Shown here: piece by piece, positions 25,157-38,331 of the stretch | How positions within the stretch are numbered: position 1 is the stretch's first letter | Layout: every line of letters begins with the position of its first letter | Origin: Liopterus haemorrhoidalis | Lineage: Eukaryota > Arthropoda > Insecta > Coleoptera > Dytiscidae | Assembly (NCBI GenBank): GCA_963971575.1 | Contig: OZ020624.1 | Coordinates: 15,469,249 to 15,533,248, forward strand | Reading direction: 5' to 3' | DNA length: 64,000 bases | The notes under the pieces: generated by a model | Database searches by the model: none | What the model was told of the DNA's origin: nothing | The model's input: only the letters and a program-made list of their open reading frames with translations | Program-made: the position numbers and the translations under genes

Positions 25157-28100
25157 ACCAGAAAATAGTTTTCCCGCCATAACTCTTTAAATATTTATCC
25201 AATCAAAAAATTGTATTTGAATAAAAGATTTGTCTTCTTATTTACAACAACATTTATAATATATTTTTTACTGTAAAGTTAATAATAAGGGAGTAAACTA
25301 AATTTTAACCACAAAATAGTTTTCCCGCCATAACTCTTTAAATATTTATCAAATTTATAATACATTTTTTACTGTAAAGTTAATAATAAGGGAGTTAACT
25401 AAATTTTAACCAGAAAATTGTTTTCCCGCCATAACTCTTAAAATATTTATCCAATCAAAAAATTGTAGTTGAATAAAAGATTTGTCTTCTTATTTCCAAC
25501 AACATTTAATATACGTTTTTTACTGTAAAGTTAATAATAAGGGAGTTAACTAAATTTTAACCACAAAATGGTTTTCCCGCCATAACTCTTTAAATATTTA
25601 TCCAATCAAAAAACTGTATTTGGATTAAAAATTTGTCTTCTTATTTCCAACAACATTTATTATACATTTTTTACTGTAAAGTTAATAATAAGGGAGTTAA
25701 CTAAATTTTAACTACAAAATAGTTTTCCCGCCATAACTCTTTAAATAATTATCCAATCAAAAAATTGTATCTGAATAAAAGATTTGTCTTCTTATTTCCA
25801 ACAACATTTATAATACATTTTTTACTGTAAAGTTAATAATAAGGGAGTTAACTAAATTTTAACCAGAAAATTGTTTTCCCGCCATAACTCTTTAAATATT
25901 TATCCAGTTAAAAGATTGTATTTGAGTAAAAGATTTGTCTTCTTATTTCCAACAACATTTATTATACGTTTTTTACTGTAAAGTTAATAATAAGGGAGTT
26001 AACTAAATTTAAACCACAAAATGTTTTTCCCGCCATAACTCTTTAAATATTTTTCCAGTCAAAAATTTGTATTTGGATAAAAGATTTGTCTTCTTATTTC
26101 CAACAACATTTACTATACGTTTTTTACTGTAAAGTTAATAATAAGGGAGTTAACTAAATTTTAACCACAAAATAGTTTTCCCGCCATAACTCTTTAAATA
26201 TTTCTCCAATCAAAAAATTGTATTTGAATAAAAGATTTGTCTTCTTATTTCCAACAACATTTATAATACATTTTTTACTGTAAAGTTAATAATAAGGGAG
26301 TTAACTAAATTTTAACCAGAAAATTGTTTTCCCGCCATAACTCTTTAAATATTTATCCAGTTAAAAGATTGTATTTGAGTAAAAGATTTGTCTTCTTATT
26401 TCCAACAACATTTATTATACGTTTTTTACTGTAAAGTTAATAATAAGGGAGTTAACTAAATTTAAACCACAAAATGTTTTTCCCGCCATAACTCTTTAAA
26501 TATTTTTCCAGTCAAAAATTTGTATTTGGATAAAAGATTTGTCTTCTTATTTCCAACAACATTTACTATACGTTTTTTACTGTAAAGTTAATAATAAGGG
26601 AGTTAACTAAATTTTAACCACAAAATAGTTTTCCCGCCATAACTCTTTAAATATTTCTCCAATCAAAAAATTGTATTTGAATAAAAGATTTGTCTTCTTA
26701 TTTACAACAACATTTATAATATATTTTTTACTGTAAAGTTAATAATAAGGGAGTTAACTAAATTTTAACCACAAAATTGTTTTCCCGCCATAACTCTTTA
26801 AATATTTATCCAGTCAAAAATTTGTAATTGGATAAAAGATTTGTCTTCTTATTTCCAACAACATTTACTATACGTTTTTCACTGTAAAGTTAATAATAAG
26901 GGAGTTAACTAAATTTTAACCAGAAAATTGTTTTCCCGCCATAACTCTTTAAATATTTATCCAGTTAAAAGATTGTATTTGAGTAAAAGATTTGTCTTCT
27001 TATTTCCAACAACATTTATTATACGTTTTTTACTGTAAAGTTAATAATAAGGGAGTTAACTAAATTTAAACCACAAAATCGTTTTCCCGCCATAACTCTT
27101 TAAATATTTTTCCAGTCAAAAATTTGTATTTTGATAAAAGATTTGCCTTCTTATTTCCAACAACATTTACTATACGTTTTTTACTGTAAAGTTAATAATA
27201 AGGGAGTTAACTAAATTTTAACCACAAAATAGTTTTCCCGCCATAACTCTTTAAATATTTATCCAATCAAAAAATTGTATTTGAATAAAAGATTTGTCTT
27301 CTTATTTACAACAACATTTATAATATATTTTTTACTGTAAAGTTAATAATATGGGAGATAATTAAATTTTAACCTCAAAATTGTTTTCCCGCCATAACTC
27401 TTTAAATATTTATCCAATCAAAAAATTGTATTTGGATAGAAGATTTGTCTTCTTATTTCCAACAACATTTACTATACGTTTTTTACTGTAAAGTTAATAA
27501 TAAGGGAGTTAACAAAATTTTAACCACAAAATAGTTTTCCCGCCATAACTCTTAAAATATTTATCCAATCAAAAAATTGTATTTGGATAAAAGATTTGTC
27601 TTCTTATTTCCAACAACATTAATACTACATTTTTTACTGTAAACTTAATAATAAGGGAGTTAACTAAATTTTAACCACAAAATTGTTTTCCCGCCATAAC
27701 TCTTTAAATATTTATCCAGTCAAAACTTTGTATTGAGATAAAAGATTTGTCTTCTTATTTCCAACAACATTTAGTATACGTTTTTTACTGTAAAGTTAAA
27801 AATAAGGGAGTTAACTAAATTTTAACCACAAAATGGATTTCCCGCCATAACTCTTTAAATATTTATCCAGTCAAAAATTTGTATTTGGATAAAAGATTTG
27901 TCTTCTTATTTCCAACAACATTTACCCTACGTTTTTTACTGTTAAGTTAATAATAAGGGAGTTAACTAAATTTTAACCACAAAACTGTTTTCCCGCCATA
28001 ACTCTTAAAATATTTATCCAATCAAAAAATTGTATTTGAATAAAAGATTTGTCTTCTTATTTCCAACAACATTTAGTATACGTTTTTTACTGTAAAGTTA

Positions 28101-29905
28101 ATAATAAGGGAGTTAACTAAATTTTAACCACAAAATAGTTTTCCCGCCATAACTCTTTAAATATTTTTCCAGTCAAAAATTTGTAGTTGGATAAAAGATT
28201 TGTCTTCTTATTTTCAACAACATTTACTCTACGTTTTTCACAGAAAGTTAATAATAAGGGAGTTAACTAAATTTTAACCACAAAATGGTTTTCCCGCCAT
28301 AACTCTAAAAATATTTATCCAATCAAAAAACTGTATTTGGATTAAAAATTTGTCTTCTTATTTCCAACAACATTTATTATACATTTTTTACTGTAAAGTT
28401 AATAATAAGGGAGTTAACTAAATTTTAACCAGAACATAGTTTTCCCGCCATAACTCTTAAAATATTTATCCAATCAAAAAATTGTAGTTGAATAAAAGAT
28501 TTGTCTTCTTATTTCCAACAACATTTACAGTACGTTTTTCACTGTAAAGTTAATAAGAAGGGAGTTAACTAAATTTTAACCAGAAAATTGTTTTCCCGCC
28601 ATAACTCTTTAAATATTTATCCAGTCAAAAATTTGTAATTGGATAAAAGATTTGTCTTCTTATTTCCAACAACATTTACTATACGTTTTTCACTGTAAAG
28701 TTAATAATAAGGGAGTTAACTAAATTTTAACCACAAAATTGTTTTCCCGCCATAACTCTTTAAATATTTATCCTTTCAAAAAATTGTATTTGGATAAAAA
28801 AATTGTCTTCTTATTTCCAACAACATTTATAATACATTTTTTACTGTAAAGTTAATAATAAGGGAGTTAACTAAATTTAAACCACAAAATTGTTTTCCCG
28901 CCATAACTCTTTAAATATTTATCCAGTCAAAAATTTGTATTTGGATAAAAGATTTGTCTTCTTATTTCCAACAACATTTACCATACGTTTTTTACTGTTA
29001 AGTTAATAATAAGGGAGTTAACTAAATTTTAACCACAAAATTGTTTTCCCGCCATAACTCTTAAAATATTTATCCAATCAAAAAATTGTATTTGAATAAA
29101 AGATTTGTCTTCTTATTTCCAACAACATTTATAATACATTTTTTACTGTAAAGTTAATATTAAGGGAGTTAACTAAATTTTAACCAAAAAATTGTTTTCC
29201 CGCCATAACTCTTTAAATATTTATCCAGTCAAAAATTTGTATTGAGATAAAAGATTTGTCTTCTTATTTCCAACAACATTTATTATACGTTTTTTACTGT
29301 AAAGTTAATAATAAGGGAGTTAACTAAATTTTAACCACAAAATAGTTTTCCCGCCATAACTCTTTAAATATTTATCCAATCAAAAAATTGTATTTGAATA
29401 AAAGATTTGTCTTCTTATTTACAACAACATTTATAATATATTTTTTACTGTAAAGTTAATAATAAGGGAGTTAACTAAATTTTAACCACAAAATAGTTTT
29501 CCCGCCATAACTCTTTAAATATTTTTCCAGTCAAAAATTTGTAGTTGGATAAAAGATTTGTCTTCTTATTTTCAACAACATTTACTCTACGTTTTTCACA
29601 GAAAGTTAATAATAAGGGAGTTAACTAAATTTTAACCACAAAATGGTTTTCCCGCCATAACTCTTAAAATATTTATCCAATCAAAAAACTGTATTTGGAT
29701 TAAAAATTTGTCTTCTTATTTCCAACAACATTTATTATACATTTTTTACTGTAAAGTTAATAATAAGGGAGTTAACTAAATTTTAACCACAAAATTGTTT
29801 TCCCGCCATAACTCTTAAAATATTTATCCAATCAAAAAATTGTAGTTGAATAAAAGATTTGTCTTCTTATTTCCAATAACATTTACAATACGTTTTTCAC
29901 TGTAA
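25157..29905 (+). repeat. 4,780-bp HOR unit, copy 2
   Basis: It follows copy 1 directly and matches it until about 29,905, where AATAAGAAGGG replaces the AATAATAAGGG of the copy 1 end (about 25,125). The end therefore runs on into monomers of the 16.0-16.5 kb type, giving a fusion with the next HOR. The last 0.6 kb (from 29280) also forms the start of the 3,621-bp unit. Confidence 0.8.
25308..25408 (+). repeat. Truncated 101-bp monomer, fifth copy
   Basis: Same deletion and derived junction as at 20528, exactly 4,780 bp downstream. I saw no further copy to the right of this one. Confidence 0.9.
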
Positions 29906-32900
29906 AGTTAATAAGAAGGGAGTTAACTAAATTTTAACCACAAAATTGTTTTCCCGCCATAACTCTTTAAATATTTATCCAGTCAAAAATTTGTAATTGG
30001 ATAAAAGATTTGTCTTCTTATTTCCAACAACATTTAGTATACGTTTTTTACTGTAAAGTTAATAATAAGGGAGTTAACTAAATTTTAACCACAAAATGGT
30101 TTTCCCGCCATAACTCTTTAAATATTTTTCCAGTCAAAAATTTGTAGTTGGATAAAAGATTTGTCTTCTTATTTTCAACAACATTTACCATACGTTTTTT
30201 ACTGTAAAGTTAATAATAAGGGAGTTAACTAAATTTTAACCACAAAATAGTTTTCCCGCCATAACTCTTTAAATATTTATCCAATCAAAAAATTGTATTT
30301 GAATAAAAGATTTGTCTTCTTATTTACAACAACATTTATAATATATTTTTTACTGTAAAGTTAATAATATGGGAGATAACTAAATTTTAACCTCAAAATT
30401 GTTTTCCCGCCATAACTCTTTAAATATTTATCCAATCAAAAAATTGTATTTGGATAAAAGATTTGTCTTCTTATTTCCAACAACATTTACATTACGTTTT
30501 TTACTGTAAAGTTAATAATAAGGGAGTTAACAAAATTTTAACCACAAAATAGTTTTCCCGCCATAACTCTTAAAATATTTCTCCAATCAAAAAATTGTAT
30601 TTGAATAAAAGATTTGCCTTCTTATTTCCAACAACATTTAGTATACGTTTTTTACTGTAAAGTTAAAAATAAGGGAGTTAACTTAATTTTAACCACAAAA
30701 TGGTTTTCCCGCCATAACTCTTTAAATATTTATCCAGTCAAAAATTTGTATTTGGATAAAAGATTTGTCTTCTTATTTCCAACAACATTTACCCTACGTT
30801 TTTTACTGTAAAGTTAATAATAAGGGAGTTAACTAAATTTTAACCACAAAATTGTTTTCCCGCCATAACTGTTAAAATATTTATCCAATCAAAAAATTGT
30901 ATTTGAATAAAAGATTTGTCTTCTTATTTCCAACAACATTTAGTATACGTTTTTTACTGTAAAGTTAATAATAAGGGAGTTAACTAAATTTTAACCACAA
31001 AATAGTTTTCCCGCCATAACTCTTTAAATATTTTTCCAGTCAAAAATTTGTAGTTGGATAAAAGATTTGTCTTCTTATTTTTAACAACATTTACTCTACG
31101 TTTTTCACAGAAAGTTAATAATAAGGGAGTTAACTAAATTTTAACCACAAAATGGTTTTCCCGCCATAACTCTTAAAATATTTATCCAATCAAAAAACTG
31201 TATTTGGATTAAAAATTTGTCTTCTTATTTCCAACAACATTTATTATACATTTTTTACTGTAAAGTTAATAATAAGGGAGTTAACTAAATTTTAACCACA
31301 AAATTGTTTTCCCGCCATAACTCTTAAAATATTTATCCAATCAAAAAATTGTAGTTGAATAAAAGATTTGTCTTCTTATTTCCAATAACATTTACAATAC
31401 GTTTTTCACTGTAAAGTTAATAAGAAGGGAGTTAACTAAATTTTAACCACAAAATTGTTTTCCCGCCATAACTCTTTAAATATTTATCCAGTCAAAAATT
31501 TGTAATTGGATAAAAGATTTGTCTTCTTATTTCCAACAACATTTAGTATACGTTTTTTACTGTAAAGTTAATAATAAGGGAGTTAACTAAATTTTAACCA
31601 CAAAATGGTTTTCCCGCCATAACTCTTTAAATATTTTTCCAGTCAAAAATTTGTAGTTGGATAAAAGATTTGTCTTCTTATTTTCAACAACATTTACCAT
31701 ACGTTTTTTACTGTAAAGTTAATAATAAGGGAGTTAACTAAATTTTAACCACAAAATAGTTTTCCCGCCATAACTCTTTAAATATTTATCCAATCAAAAA
31801 ATTGTATTTGAATAAAAGATTTGTCTTCTTATTTACAACAACATTTATAATATATTTTTTACTGTAAAGTTAATAATAAGGGAGTTAACTAAATTTTAAC
31901 CACAAAATAGTTTTCCCGCCATAACTCTTTAAATATTTATCCAGTCAAAAATTTGTATTTGGATAAAAGATTTGTCTTCTTATTTCCAACAACATTTACC
32001 ATACGTTTTTACTGTAAAATTAATAATAAGGGAGTTAACTAAATTTTAACCACAAAATTGTTTTCCCGCCATAACTCTTAAAATATTTATCCAATCAAAA
32101 AATTGTAGTTGAATAAAAGATTTGTCTTCTTATTTCCAACAACATTTAGTATACGTTTTTTACTGTAAAGTTAATAATAAGGGAGTTAACTAAATTTTAA
32201 CCACAAAATGGTTTTCCCGCCATAACTCTTTAAATATTTATCCAATCAAAAAACTGTATTTGGATTAAAAATTTGTCTTCTTATTTCCAACAACATTTAT
32301 TATACATTTTTTACTGTAAAGTTAATAATAAGGGAGTTAACTAAATTTTAACTACAAAATAGTTTTCCCGCCATAACTCTTTAAATAATTATCCAATCAA
32401 AAAATTGTATGTGAATAAAAGATTTGTCTTCTTATTTCCAACAACATTTATAATACATTTTTTACTGTAAAGTTAATAATAAGGGAGTTAACTAAATTTT
32501 AACCAGAAAATTGTTTTCCCGCCATAACTCTTTAAATATTTATCCAGTTAAAAGATTGTATTTGAGTAAAAGATTTGTCTTCTTATTTCCAACAACAATA
32601 ATACTACATTTTTTACTGTAAACTTAATAATAAGGGAGTTAACTAAATTTTAACCACAAAATTGTTTTCCCGCCATAACTCTTTAAATATTTATCCAGTC
32701 AAAAATTTGTATTTGGATAAAAGATTTGTCTTCTTATTTCCAACAACATTTACCCTACGTTTTTTACTGTTAAGTTAATAATAAGGGAGTTAACTAAATT
32801 TTAACCACAAAACTGTTTTCCCGCCATAACTCTTAAAATATTTATCCAATCAAAAAATTGTATTTGAATAAAAGATTTGTCTTCTTATTTCCAACAACAT
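29280..32900 (+). repeat. 3,621-bp HOR unit, copy 1 (24 monomers)
   Basis: Markers TTGCCTTC...GTTAACTTAATT (30614 and 34235), GTATGTGAATA (32411 and 36032) and AACAACAATAATACTACA (32591 and 36212) are 3,621 bp apart, i.e. 24 monomers minus 3 bp. The unit begins and ends at the same base inside a monomer (TTATTATACG at 29280 and 32901), which marks the recombination point. Confidence 0.85.
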
Positions 32901-35900
32901 TTATTATACGTTTTTTACTGTAAAGTTAATAATAAGGGAGTTAACTAAATTTTAACCACAAAATAGTTTTCCCGCCATAACTCTTTAAATATTTATCCAA
33001 TCAAAAAATTGTATTTGAATAAAAGATTTGTCTTCTTATTTACAACAACATTTATAATATATTTTTTACTGTAAAGTTAATAATAAGGGAGTTAACTAAA
33101 TTTTAACCACAAAATAGTTTTCCCGCCATAACTCTTTAAATATTTTTCCAGTCAAAAATTTGTAGTTGGATAAAAGATTTGTCTTCTTATTTTCAACAAC
33201 ATTTACTCTACGTTTTTCACAGAAAGTTAATAATAAGGGAGTTAACTAAATTTTAACCACAAAATGGTTTTCCCGCCATAACTCTTAAAATATTTATCCA
33301 ATCAAAAAACTGTATTTGGATTAAAAATTTGTCTTCTTATTTCCAACAACATTTATTATACATTTTTTACTGTAAAGTTAATAATAAGGGAGTTAACTAA
33401 ATTTTAACCACAAAATTGTTTTCCCGCCATAACTCTTAAAATATTTATCCAATCAAAAAATTGTAGTTGAATAAAAGATTTGTCTTCTTATTTCCAATAA
33501 CATTTACAATACGTTTTTCACTGTAAAGTTAATAAGAAGGGAGTTAACTAAATTTTAACCACAAAATTGTTTTCCCGCCATAACTCTTTAAATATTTATC
33601 CAGTCAAAAATTTGTAATTGGATAAAAGATTTGTCTTCTTATTTCCAACAACATTTAGTATACGTTTTTTACTGTAAAGTTAATAATAAGGGAGTTAACT
33701 AAATTTTAACCACAAAATGGTTTTCCCGCCATAACTCTTTAAATATTTTTCCAGTCAAAAATTTGTAGTTGGATAAAAGATTTGTCTTCTTATTTTCAAC
33801 AACATTTACCATACGTTTTTTACTGTAAAGTTAATAATAAGGGAGTTAACTAAATTTTAACCACAAAATAGTTTTCCCGCCATAACTCTTTAAATATTTA
33901 TCCAATCAAAAAATTGTATTTGAATAAAAGATTTGTCTTCTTATTTACAACAACATTTATAATATATTTTTTACTGTAAAGTTAATAATATGGGAGATAA
34001 CTAAATTTTAACCTCAAAATTGTTTTCCCGCCATAACTCTTTAAATATTTATCCAATCAAAAAATTGTATTTGGATAAAAGATTTGTCTTCTTATTTCCA
34101 ACAACATTTACATTACGTTTTTTACTGTAAAGTTAATAATAAGGGAGTTAACAAAATTTTAACCACAAAATAGTTTTCCCGCCATAACTCTTAAAATATT
34201 TCTCCAATCAAAAAATTGTATTTGAATAAAAGATTTGCCTTCTTATTTCCAACAACATTTAGTATACGTTTTTTACTGTAAAGTTAAAAATAAGGGAGTT
34301 AACTTAATTTTAACCACAAAATGGTTTTCCCGCCATAACTCTTTAAATATTTATCCAGTCAAAAATTTGTATTTGGATAAAAGATTTGTCTTCTTATTTC
34401 CAACAACATTTACCCTACGTTTTTTACTGTAAAGTTAATAATAAGGGAGTTAACTAAATTTTAACCACAAAATTGTTTTCCCGCCATAACTGTTAAAATA
34501 TTTATCCAATCAAAAAATTGTATTTGAATAAAAGATTTGTCTTCTTATTTCCAACAACATTTAGTATACGTTTTTTACTGTAAAGTTAATAATAAGGGAG
34601 TTAACTAAATTTTAACCACAAAATAGTTTTCCCGCCATAACTCTTTAAATATTTTTCCAGTCAAAAATTTGTAGTTGGATAAAAGATTTGTCTTCTTATT
34701 TTTAACAACATTTACTCTACGTTTTTCACAGAAAGTTAATAATAAGGGAGTTAACTAAATTTTAACCACAAAATGGTTTTCCCGCCATAACTCTTAAAAT
34801 ATTTATCCAATCAAAAAACTGTATTTGGATTAAAAATTTGTCTTCTTATTTCCAACAACATTTATTATACATTTTTTACTGTAAAGTTAATAATAAGGGA
34901 GTTAACTAAATTTTAACCACAAAATTGTTTTCCCGCCATAACTCTTAAAATATTTATCCAATCAAAAAATTGTAGTTGAATAAAAGATTTGTCTTCTTAT
35001 TTCCAATAACATTTACAATACGTTTTTCACTGTAAAGTTAATAAGAAGGGAGTTAACTAAATTTTAACCACAAAATTGTTTTCCCGCCATAACTCTTTAA
35101 ATATTTATCCAGTCAAAAATTTGTAATTGGATAAAAGATTTGTCTTCTTATTTCCAACAACATTTAGTATACGTTTTTTACTGTAAAGTTAATAATAAGG
35201 GAGTTAACTAAATTTTAACCACAAAATGGTTTTCCCGCCATAACTCTTTAAATATTTTTCCAGTCAAAAATTTGTAGTTGGATAAAAGATTTGTCTTCTT
35301 ATTTTCAACAACATTTACCATACGTTTTTTACTGTAAAGTTAATAATAAGGGAGTTAACTAAATTTTAACCACAAAATAGTTTTCCCGCCATAACTCTTT
35401 AAATATTTATCCAATCAAAAAATTGTATTTGAATAAAAGATTTGTCTTCTTATTTACAACAACATTTATAATATATTTTTTACTGTAAAGTTAATAATAA
35501 GGGAGTTAACTAAATTTTAACCACAAAATAGTTTTCCCGCCATAACTCTTTAAATATTTATCCAGTCAAAAATTTGTATTTGGATAAAAGATTTGTCTTC
35601 TTATTTCCAACAACATTTACCATACGTTTTTACTGTAAAATTAATAATAAGGGAGTTAACTAAATTTTAACCACAAAATTGTTTTCCCGCCATAACTCTT
35701 AAAATATTTATCCAATCAAAAAATTGTAGTTGAATAAAAGATTTGTCTTCTTATTTCCAACAACATTTAGTATACGTTTTTTACTGTAAAGTTAATAATA
35801 AGGGAGTTAACTAAATTTTAACCACAAAATGGTTTTCCCGCCATAACTCTTTAAATATTTATCCAATCAAAAAACTGTATTTGGATTAAAAATTTGTCTT

Positions 35901-36521
35901 CTTATTTCCAACAACATTTATTATACATTTTTTACTGTAAAGTTAATAATAAGGGAGTTAACTAAATTTTAACTACAAAATAGTTTTCCCGCCATAACTC
36001 TTTAAATAATTATCCAATCAAAAAATTGTATGTGAATAAAAGATTTGTCTTCTTATTTCCAACAACATTTATAATACATTTTTTACTGTAAAGTTAATAA
36101 TAAGGGAGTTAACTAAATTTTAACCAGAAAATTGTTTTCCCGCCATAACTCTTTAAATATTTATCCAGTTAAAAGATTGTATTTGAGTAAAAGATTTGTC
36201 TTCTTATTTCCAACAACAATAATACTACATTTTTTACTGTAAACTTAATAATAAGGGAGTTAACTAAATTTTAACCACAAAATTGTTTTCCCGCCATAAC
36301 TCTTTAAATATTTATCCAGTCAAAAATTTGTATTTGGATAAAAGATTTGTCTTCTTATTTCCAACAACATTTACCCTACGTTTTTTACTGTTAAGTTAAT
36401 AATAAGGGAGTTAACTAAATTTTAACCACAAAACTGTTTTCCCGCCATAACTCTTAAAATATTTATCCAATCAAAAAATTGTATTTGAATAAAAGATTTG
36501 TCTTCTTATTTCCAACAACAT
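32901..36521 (+). repeat. 3,621-bp HOR unit, copy 2
   Basis: Matches copy 1 throughout by the listed markers. It ends at 36521, where TTAGTATACG appears instead of TTATTATACG. The monomer spanning 32901 is a hybrid: its left part (ACCACAAAACTG, GTATTTGAATAAAAG) belongs to one type and its right part (TTATTATACG) to another. Confidence 0.85.
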
Positions 36522-38331
36522 TTAGTATACGTTTTTTACTGTAAAGTTAATAATAAGGGAGTTAACTAAATTTTAACCACAAAATAGTTTTCCCGCCATA
36601 ACTCTTTAAATATTTTTCCAGTCAAAAATTTGTAGTTGGATAAAAGATTTGTCTTCTTATTTTCAACAACATTTACTCTACGTTTTTCACAGAAAGTTAA
36701 TAATAAGGGAGTTAACTAAATTTTAACCACAAAATGGTTTTCCCGCCATAACTCTTAAAATATTTATCCAATCAAAAAACTGTATTTGGATTAAAAATTT
36801 GTCTTCTTATTTCCAACAACATTTATTATACATTTTTTACTGTAAAGTTAAAAATAAGGGAGTTAACTAAATTTTAACCACAAAATGGATTTCCCGCCAT
36901 AACTCTTTAAATATTTATCCAGTCAAAAATTTGTATTTGGATAAAAGATTTGTCTTCTTATTTCCAACAACATTTACCCTACGTTTTTTACTGTTAAGTT
37001 AATAATAAGGGAGTTAACTAAATTTTAACCACAAAACTGTTTTCCCGCCATAACTCTTAAAATATTTATCCAATCAAAAAATTGTATTTGAATAAAAGAT
37101 TTGTCTTCTTATTTCCAACAACATTTAGTATACGTTTTTTACTGTAAAGTTAATAATAAGGGAGTTAACTAAATTTTAACCACAAAATAGTTTTCCCGCC
37201 ATAACTCTTTAAATATTTTTCCAGTCAAAAATTTGTAGTTGGATAAAAGATTTGTCTTCTTATTTTCAACAACATTTACTCTACGTTTTTCACAGAAAGT
37301 TAATAATAAGGGAGTTAACTAAATTTTAACCACAAAATGGTTTTCCCGCCATAACTCTAAAAATATTTATCCAATCAAAAAACTGTATTTGGATTAAAAA
37401 TTTGTCTTCTTATTTCCAACAACATTTATTATACATTTTTTACTGTAAAGTTAATAATAAGGGAGTTAACTAAATTTTAACCAGAACATAGTTTTCCCGC
37501 CATAACTCTTAAAATATTTATCCAATCAAAAAATTGTAGTTGAATAAAAGATTTGTCTTCTTATTTCCAACAACATTTACAGTACGTTTTTCACTGTAAA
37601 GTTAATAAGAAGGGAGTTAACTAAATTTTAACCAGAAAATTGTTTTCCCGCCATAACTCTTTAAATATTTATCCAGTCAAAAATTTGTAATTGGATAAAA
37701 GATTTGTCTTCTTATTTCCAACAACATTTACTATACGTTTTTCACTGTAAAGTTAATAATAAGGGAGTTAACTAAATTTTAACCACAAAATTGTTTTCCC
37801 GCCATAACTCTTTAAATATTTATCCTTTCAAAAAATTGTATTTGGATAAAAAAATTGTCTTCTTATTTCCAACAACATTTATAATACATTTTTTACTGTA
37901 AAGTTAATAATAAGGGAGTTAACTAAATTTAAACCACAAAATTGTTTTCCCGCCATAACTCTTTAAATATTTATCCAGTCAAAAATTTGTATTTGGATAA
38001 AAGATTTGTCTTCTTATTTCCAACAACATTTACCATACGTTTTTTACTGTTAAGTTAATAATAAGGGAGTTAACTAAATTTTAACCACAAAATTGTTTTC
38101 CCGCCATAACTCTTAAAATATTTATCCAATCAAAAAATTGTATTTGAATAAAAGATTTGTCTTCTTATTTCCAACAACATTTATAATACATTTTTTACTG
38201 TAAAGTTAATATTAAGGGAGTTAACTAAATTTTAACCAAAAAATTGTTTTCCCGCCATAACTCTTTAAATATTTATCCAGTCAAAAATTTGTATTGAGAT
38301 AAAAGATTTGTCTTCTTATTTCCAACAACAT
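36522..38331 (+). repeat. Inserted segment related to the end of the 4,780-bp HOR
   Basis: From about 36850 to 38331 the sequence matches 27798-29279 at an offset of 9,052 bp (markers AATGGATTTCCC, CCTTTCAAAA at 28773 and 37825, GTTAATATTAAGG). The first 330 bp instead resemble the ACTCTACG and GGATTAAAAATTTG monomers found at 33.1-33.4 kb. The segment lies between two copies of the same HOR lineage. Confidence 0.75.
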
